A stretch of DNA of 64,000 nucleotides, taken from positions 1 to 64,000 of the forward strand of contig CALIEB010000026.1 in NCBI GenBank assembly GCA_938022205.1. Reading direction: 5' to 3'. Below the pieces are notes generated by a model. It worked only from the letters and a program-made list of their open reading frames with translations, made no database searches and was not told where the DNA came from. The stretch's first letter is position 1, and every line of letters starts with the position of its first letter. Position numbers and translations under genes: made by a program. Of the stretch, positions 59,029 through 64,000 are shown piece after piece. This DNA is from an uncultured Anaerolineae bacterium. GTDB lineage: Bacteria > Chloroflexota > Anaerolineae > Aggregatilineales > Phototrophicaceae.

Positions 59029-59876
59029 TAACCTAACAGGCTAATCCGTACAGGGTCGCCGTAAAGTAGCATGATGAGCGTGGCGATGATGATGTAAGGA
59101 CCATAGGGGATAGCAGTGAAGGCGTGATAGCGACCGCGCAGCAAGAGCTTTAAGACCATGTAACCCAACGCACCTAACGCGCCTAGAAACACGGTGATGA
59201 ACAGCGCGATAATGGTATGTGCCATGCCCAGCAGCAAGCCGCTGAGCGTGATAAGCATCACGTCGCCGTAGCCAAATGCGACCGTGTTGATGCGTTCGCC
59301 GCGCAGCATACCCATGATGTAAGTGAAAATAAACCCGCCTTGATACATCACAAAAAACACGACAAAGCCAATCGCCGCGCCTACGAGCGCGTCGCGTATG
59401 TTGGGCGAGGGTTGTGGCAAGAGCAGTGCGTCTAAGATAGCCAGCCCCATTGCCGGCAGCACGACAACGAACAAAATCAGCTTGTGTTCCATGTCGATGA
59501 CGATGATTAAGGCAAAAATCGCCATGTAGATGTAGTAGAGCAGGGTTTGTTCTAGGGTGATGTTGGGGATGTTAGGCGCGAGAAAATAGACAAGGCTCAT
59601 CAACCCTATGCACAACAGCTCAGTGAGCGGATAACGCCATGACAGCTTAGGCGTGTCAAAGCCCTGCTTGTAATAGGCTGTATCGGGCTGCGGTTGGGCA
59701 GGTGCGCGCTGACCTAGCATGAACGCGCTGATGCCCGACCAAGCGGCGAACGGGCGCGGCGTGCCGTCTGGATAGCGCGGCAGCGCGAGCTTGCGACGAT
59801 AAGGCAGCTCGTCAGCCAGCGCGTTGACGAGTACACCCGCCAAAAAACCCCATGCGAGAACGAGTAGGAAGTCCAA
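59025..59876 (-). CDS. Type IV prepilin peptidase family (A24)
   Basis: 'ALIIVIDMEHKLI', 'FGYGDVMLITLSGLLLG', polytopic. Confidence 0.85.
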   Translation of the reverse strand: MDFLLVLAWGFLAGVLVNALADELPYRRKLALPRYPDGTPRPFAAWSGISAFMLGQRAPAQPQPDTAYYKQGFDTPKLSWRYPLTELLCIGLMSLVYFLAPNIPNITLEQTLLYYIYMAIFALIIVIDMEHKLILFVVVLPAMGLAILDALLLPQPSPNIRDALVGAAIGFVVFFVMYQGGFIFTYIMGMLRGERINTVAFGYGDVMLITLSGLLLGMAHTIIALFITVFLGALGALGYMVLKLLLRGRYHAFTAIPYGPYIIIATLIMLLYGDPVRISLLGY

Positions 59877-59888
59877 AAGGATGCTCCG

Positions 59889-60455
59889 TTAGCTAATCGG
59901 TGCCGGTAAGACAGGTGGTGGTGGCAGCAAGGTAATCGACACCACAAGCAGCAGCACGGCAGACAAGAGCGCGGCTAGCACTGTTAAAACGATGTGCAGG
60001 CGTGATGGCGTGAGTAAAGGCGCAGCTGCCTCTTGTGACTGCGTTTCCCAAAAGAGTGGCACTTCAAGCACGCGATAAGGCGTGATGTGCCATGCTTTGA
60101 GGCGTGGTTTGGGGCGATTAAAGCTCACGATGACCATCACTTGATTGGGAGCTTGGCGGCGTGCTTGGGCGATGTCTTCGGCGCAGGGAATAGGGTTACT
60201 GTGCGGATGCGAGTGATAGGTTGCTAACCACGTTAACTGTTGTGCGTCAAGCTGACGCAGCGCGTCAAGCATCTCTTGTGGAGACATGACAAAGCTACGG
60301 CGTGGGTCTTGTGCCACGTTGTTTACAGGCAGATATTGCGTGACAAGCGTGCCGTGTCCACCCAAAAGCCCGCACACTTGGCGGTCAGGCGTGCGTTGGG
60401 CGTGCGCGACAGCTGCTTTTATCACATCGCGGCGCAGTTTAAGCGAGGTCGTCAT
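59889..60455 (-). CDS. JAMM/MPN-domain (M67-like) protein with C-terminal TM; catalytic Glu position is Gln
   Basis: 'RTPDRQVCGLLGG', 'TYHSHPHSNPIPCAEDI'. Confidence 0.85.
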   Translation of the reverse strand: MTTSLKLRRDVIKAAVAHAQRTPDRQVCGLLGGHGTLVTQYLPVNNVAQDPRRSFVMSPQEMLDALRQLDAQQLTWLATYHSHPHSNPIPCAEDIAQARRQAPNQVMVIVSFNRPKPRLKAWHITPYRVLEVPLFWETQSQEAAAPLLTPSRLHIVLTVLAALLSAVLLLVVSITLLPPPPVLPAPIS

Positions 60456-60825
60456 CAGCTTGCGGAACAATCGTAAAGGTGGTTTCTTTGCGGTCTTGGG
60501 GTGGGTTGCGGGATTCGTAGAACAGCTCTGCCACAAGCACATAGCTGCCAGCAGGGTCGGGCTTGTGGCGCATGTGCATGGTGAACTCCATGTTAGCGTG
60601 CATGGTGGCGATGACGTTAAGCTCGTTGACAGTGCGCCCGTTCTCGTCAAGGGCTAGCAAGAGCAAGTTAGGGCGTTCTTGAAAGGCGGTTACGCGCACA
60701 TCAACGCGCACGCGCCGCCCGTCGGGGTAGGGCTGGACATTTAACGCTTCAATCTTAATTTTGTCACGCGGCTGTGGAACACGGCTGGGGTCGTCAAAGA
60801 TGTTGATTTCCATAAAACTTGGCAC
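60439..60825 (-). CDS. Hypothetical protein, beta-rich
   Basis: Tight operon spacing; overlaps JAMM gene start. Confidence 0.65.
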   Translation of the reverse strand: MPSFMEINIFDDPSRVPQPRDKIKIEALNVQPYPDGRRVRVDVRVTAFQERPNLLLLALDENGRTVNELNVIATMHANMEFTMHMRHKPDPAGSYVLVAELFYESRNPPQDRKETTFTIVPQADDDLA

Positions 60826-60855
60826 AGAGGCTGTTTAGGCGTAACAACCGCTGTG

Positions 60856-61314
60856 CTATCCACCTTTCGCTTGTGTGTTGATAGCTGCTTCTGCTTTTAC
60901 GTTATTGAGGGCTTGCATGGCGCGTTCAAAATGCGCTGCTTCCACAAGCAGATGGTCGCGCGAGAACGCACTAAACGCAAAGATAGGCACGTTTGCAGCG
61001 GCAAGCGCGCTGCTGATGTGCGCAAAGAACCCTACCACGTTCGATTCTAGCACAACATCGAGGGTGATGAGGCGGTAGTGTGCAGCTTCAACGCGATGGT
61101 CGCGCAGCCGCTGTTGATATTCTTCGAGAGCTTCGGCTTCAAGGATGAGCGTGACCTCATTCTTGTCGACCACCAGCGCGGCAAAGGGTTCGCCAACTTC
61201 GGCAAGGATGCCCGCCGCAACCGTGATACCGTTAGCAGGCAGGCGAATGATGCGATAGGTGTCGTCGTCACTGACAAGGGACATTTGCTTAAGATAAGGC
61301 GAAGGGTCGGTCAT
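60856..61314 (-). CDS. ACT-domain protein
   Basis: 'VVGFFAHISSALAAANVPIFAFSAFSRDHLLVEAAHFERAMQAL'. Confidence 0.75.
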   Translation of the reverse strand: MTDPSPYLKQMSLVSDDDTYRIIRLPANGITVAAGILAEVGEPFAALVVDKNEVTLILEAEALEEYQQRLRDHRVEAAHYRLITLDVVLESNVVGFFAHISSALAAANVPIFAFSAFSRDHLLVEAAHFERAMQALNNVKAEAAINTQAKGG

Positions 61315-61319
61315 GCGCG

Positions 61320-62135
61320 TTACTCGTCAAATTGATACGTGCTTTCGGTGTAGAGGCGCACGTTGCGCAAGGAAAACTTCTCTTGCAACCAGCTGCGCAG
61401 GAAAGCGTTTTTGTCCTCTAATGATAAAGCGTTATCGCGCAATTTTTCCATTGGGAAGTTGAGTTTAAGCGCACGTCCTTGAATGATGTGGCGGCTAACC
61501 CCCGGCGGCAAGTAATCGTTGCTTTGTGCGGCGTGGATGATTTCTGCTGGTGTATAGGGTTTGAACTTCACGAGCGCGATGGCTTTAGGGTAAAGCTGCC
61601 ACAGCTCTTCGACGTTTTCGATGGAGGTGCGCTCTAGATGTGCTTGGCGTTGATACACGTTGACAAAGGCACGCAATAGGGCATTAGTGCTTCGGGTATC
61701 CTCGTTGGGCATAAGCGCGAAAGGCGGCGTGTGTTTGCATGTGACGATGGCGATGGCGTTACTATCATTGGCATCGCCACGCTGCAGCGCGGGCAATTGC
61801 GCGAGAGCGGCTAAGAATGCCTCTTCCGACCATTCGCTGATAATATGCTGCCAGACGAGCAGCTCGACTAAGCCGCTGTCATAAGGGACGACCTGCACTA
61901 GCACATGGGCAAACCCCAGCTGTTTGACGGAGTGATAGCGATTGGCACCGTCTAAGATGACGAAGCGACCGTCTCCCATAGGCGCGACAATGGGCGGGTT
62001 GGTAAAGCGTGAGGTGTGACGCAATCGCCGAATGAGCGGCTTAGAACGCTGTGAGTCATGTTCCTCATGGGGGCAAATGTGAGAAACGGGTATAATCTGC
62101 AAATTAGGAACAGGAACATGGTGTGGGGTGGTCAT
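61320..62135 (-). CDS. ParB/Srx-fold (SbnI/SerK-like) protein
   Basis: 'TNPPIVAPMGDGRFVILDGANRYHSVKQLGFAHVLVQVV'. Confidence 0.65.
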   Translation of the reverse strand: MTTPHHVPVPNLQIIPVSHICPHEEHDSQRSKPLIRRLRHTSRFTNPPIVAPMGDGRFVILDGANRYHSVKQLGFAHVLVQVVPYDSGLVELLVWQHIISEWSEEAFLAALAQLPALQRGDANDSNAIAIVTCKHTPPFALMPNEDTRSTNALLRAFVNVYQRQAHLERTSIENVEELWQLYPKAIALVKFKPYTPAEIIHAAQSNDYLPPGVSRHIIQGRALKLNFPMEKLRDNALSLEDKNAFLRSWLQEKFSLRNVRLYTESTYQFDE

Positions 62136-62212
62136 AAGTTTATTCGCCTTCTGTGCAATATGCCCGTCATAAACGCTACCTTTATTATACAGGATGCTCA
62201 AAAGGATTCACA

Positions 62213-62731
62213 ATGGGTGCAGAACAACAGGGTGCGAGCGCGACGGCTGGTCGTTGGCTGGTCATTCCGCGCACGCTAAGTTTTGTGTTTTACGAGGACG
62301 AGGTGTTGTTGATGAAGCGTGCTGGGCATAAAAGGGTTTTTCCTAATCAATATAACGGCTTAGGCGGTCATATTGAGGCGGATGAAGACCCTTACAGCGG
62401 CGCGCTGCGCGAAATACGCGAGGAGAGCGGCTTGACCGTTGCGCATGCGCAGTTATGCGGGGTTCATCACATTAACACAGGCGGGCAAGTGGGTATTATG
62501 TTGTTTGTGTTCGCAGCGGACGCGCCCAGTCGTGACGTGATAGCAGACGAGCGCGAAGGCACGCTGCATTGGGTACGTCTCGACCAGTTGGCGAATTATG
62601 ACCTTGTGGAAGATTTGCCGACAGTGCTGCCACGTGTGGCGGCGATGCGCCATCGCGCTCTCGCGCCTTATCATGCGTTTGTTTCCTACGATGCGCATGA
62701 CCAAATTCAGATACGCTACGCAACAGAATAG
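62213..62731 (+). CDS. NUDIX hydrolase
   Basis: Nudix box GHIEADEDPYSGALREIREESGL. Confidence 0.9.
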   Translation: MGAEQQGASATAGRWLVIPRTLSFVFYEDEVLLMKRAGHKRVFPNQYNGLGGHIEADEDPYSGALREIREESGLTVAHAQLCGVHHINTGGQVGIMLFVFAADAPSRDVIADEREGTLHWVRLDQLANYDLVEDLPTVLPRVAAMRHRALAPYHAFVSYDAHDQIQIRYATE

Positions 62732-62764
62732 CCGTGCGTGTGTTGTATTGTTCATGAAGGGGAC

Positions 62765-63076
62765 ATGACCATGACTTTGGAAAACCTGTTGAGTGGCGAA
62801 AACCTGACACTACTGCTATTGGCGGCAGGGTGTTGTGTTTTAGGCGTGGTTGTTTTTTTCGTCATGCAGTTTGTTGGCGGCATTTTGGACGTGGTGAGCG
62901 GGGTACTTGGGCTTATCACCGGCGTGATAGGCGGCGGACCGGTGGCATGGTGCGGGTGTTTGCTCGCTATGGGGGGGCTTTGTGCCTGTGCGCTTATGGT
63001 GTATGTTCAGCTCAGCGTTTTACCTAACTGTGGTGGGGCTAATGCGATCAACTTATGCCGCTTGTTCGGCTACTAG
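62765..63076 (+). CDS. Small hypothetical membrane protein
   Basis: Hydrophobic helices, Gly-rich. Confidence 0.5.
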   Translation: MTMTLENLLSGENLTLLLLAAGCCVLGVVVFFVMQFVGGILDVVSGVLGLITGVIGGGPVAWCGCLLAMGGLCACALMVYVQLSVLPNCGGANAINLCRLFGY

Positions 63077-63182
63077 CCGCTAAATTGGTGTATTGCGCCG
63101 TTTTGAAAAAGTCGTTAAAATTACTTTGCTGCGCTAAATAATTTGGCGCGCGTTTGTCAACTGAATGTGAGAGGGAAAGACT

Positions 63183-64000
63183 GTGGCAGCGATAACTTCT
63201 CAACCATCTATATCCTTAAATGCCGTAGACACGACAACCAACACACTGTGGCTGCGCAACCGCAAGTGGGATTTGTTGTTCATTACGTTTAGCGTGGTGG
63301 TCGTGCCGCTTCCGTATTTGCTCTATCTAATAGGGCGTGATTGGCTGGGCATCGACGATGACGTAAGCCGCAACATCGTCAACGGCTTTGTGGCGATTGC
63401 TATTGGCGGACCGCACATGATGTCAACGTTCCTGCGCACGGGGCTGGACAACTCGTTCAAAAGCCGTTACCCCATGCTCATTCGCTCGTCGATCATCATT
63501 CCGATTATTGTCATTTCGCTGGCGTTTCTTAACTTGACGCTGCTGCTGACGGTGTTTTTCTTCTGGGCTGCGCTGCACGTGCTGCATCAGGTGACCTACA
63601 TTGTCGAGCTTTACAACCACAAAGAGCATCGTTGGGTGCGGCGCGGCAGTGCGGTGTCGCTGCAGGCGCGCTTGATTGACTACGCGGTCATTTTGACGTG
63701 CTTGTTCCCGATTGCGGCGTACAAAATTAGTCAGGGCAGCTTTGACATTGGCACGAACGACCTGACCCGCGTGATTCCCACATTCTTCCAACAAGATTGG
63801 TTTTTTATCACGCTAGCGGGTGTGTTTGGCGTGTCTTTGGTCGCTTATATCGTGAAGACCGTAAACGAATATCGCACAGGGCTGCTAAACTTGCCGAAGA
63901 CGGCGTTTATCACGCTGACCGTGTTTGTGGCGTTTCTTACGCCGCTTTTGCCCAACCTTGACGTGGCGTTTCAAGGGCTGAACACGTGGCATTCTTTCCA
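63183..64000 (+). CDS. Polytopic membrane protein, truncated at right edge (not in supplied ORF track)
   Basis: GTG 63183, open to window end; upstream AGAGGGAAAG; 'WLRNRKWDLLFITFSVVVVPLPYLLYLIG'. Confidence 0.75.
   Translation, partial: MAAITSQPSISLNAVDTTTNTLWLRNRKWDLLFITFSVVVVPLPYLLYLIGRDWLGIDDDVSRNIVNGFVAIAIGGPHMMSTFLRTGLDNSFKSRYPMLIRSSIIIPIIVISLAFLNLTLLLTVFFFWAALHVLHQVTYIVELYNHKEHRWVRRGSAVSLQARLIDYAVILTCLFPIAAYKISQGSFDIGTNDLTRVIPTFFQQDWFFITLAGVFGVSLVAYIVKTVNEYRTGLLNLPKTAFITLTVFVAFLTPLLPNLDVAFQGLNTWHSF

Noticed and set aside
61320-62135. Chromosome-partition ParB
   Set aside because: No ParA neighbour, no parS-like palindrome seen, protein lacks an obvious HTH ParB core; a SbnI/SerK-like ParB/Srx fold fits better.
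63183-64000. Brp/Blh beta-carotene dioxygenase
   Set aside because: The 'GGPH' and 'HVLHQ' motifs are only loosely similar; the His pair is HxxH, not the HxxxH spacing expected, so no assignment made.

Overview
64-kb chromosomal window, about 60 CDS, no rRNA, tRNA, CRISPR array or IS element seen. It looks like a Chloroflexota (Anaerolineae-like) genome; this is inferred from Thr/Pro-rich 'TPTATRTPT' linkers, the LysM/LCP proteins and the overall gene set, not tested phylogenetically. Left part: FN3-like repeat protein (cut by the left edge), STAS / anti-sigma kinase pair, YoaR-like plus serine-hydrolase protein, large coiled-coil histidine-kinase-like protein, LysM protein, LCP protein and an FtsK-like protein. 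Middle: an oligopeptide ABC system, Orn/Lys/Arg decarboxylase with a SET-domain gene, and two divergent LacI-headed sugar ABC operons. One of these operons carries three glycan-active enzymes (GH63/MGH1-like, GH13_18 phosphorylase-like, and an unassigned glycosidase-like protein). Right part: mostly housekeeping genes (nnr, polyprenyl synthase, dinG, thyX, ruvA, ruvC, yebC, pyk, eno, cysteine desulfurase, mnmA, prepilin peptidase) plus a compact ParB-like / ACT / hypothetical / JAMM / prepilin-peptidase gene string. Main hunt results: (1) three proteins with recognisable folds but altered catalytic residues: a histidine kinase with HELRTPL changed to QELRTPL, a JAMM protein with the catalytic Glu position changed to Gln, and an FtsK-like protein with degraded Walker A and B; (2) a LacI-type operator dyad filling the 17-bp -35/-10 spacer with a second copy 32 bp downstream, at the head of a roughly 10-kb candidate glucosylglycerate-type utilisation operon; (3) an OppB permease carrying two DxDxDG calcium-loop-like motifs; (4) a possible structured RNA between the two LacI genes. 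All functional calls come from reading motifs by eye; no database search was run.
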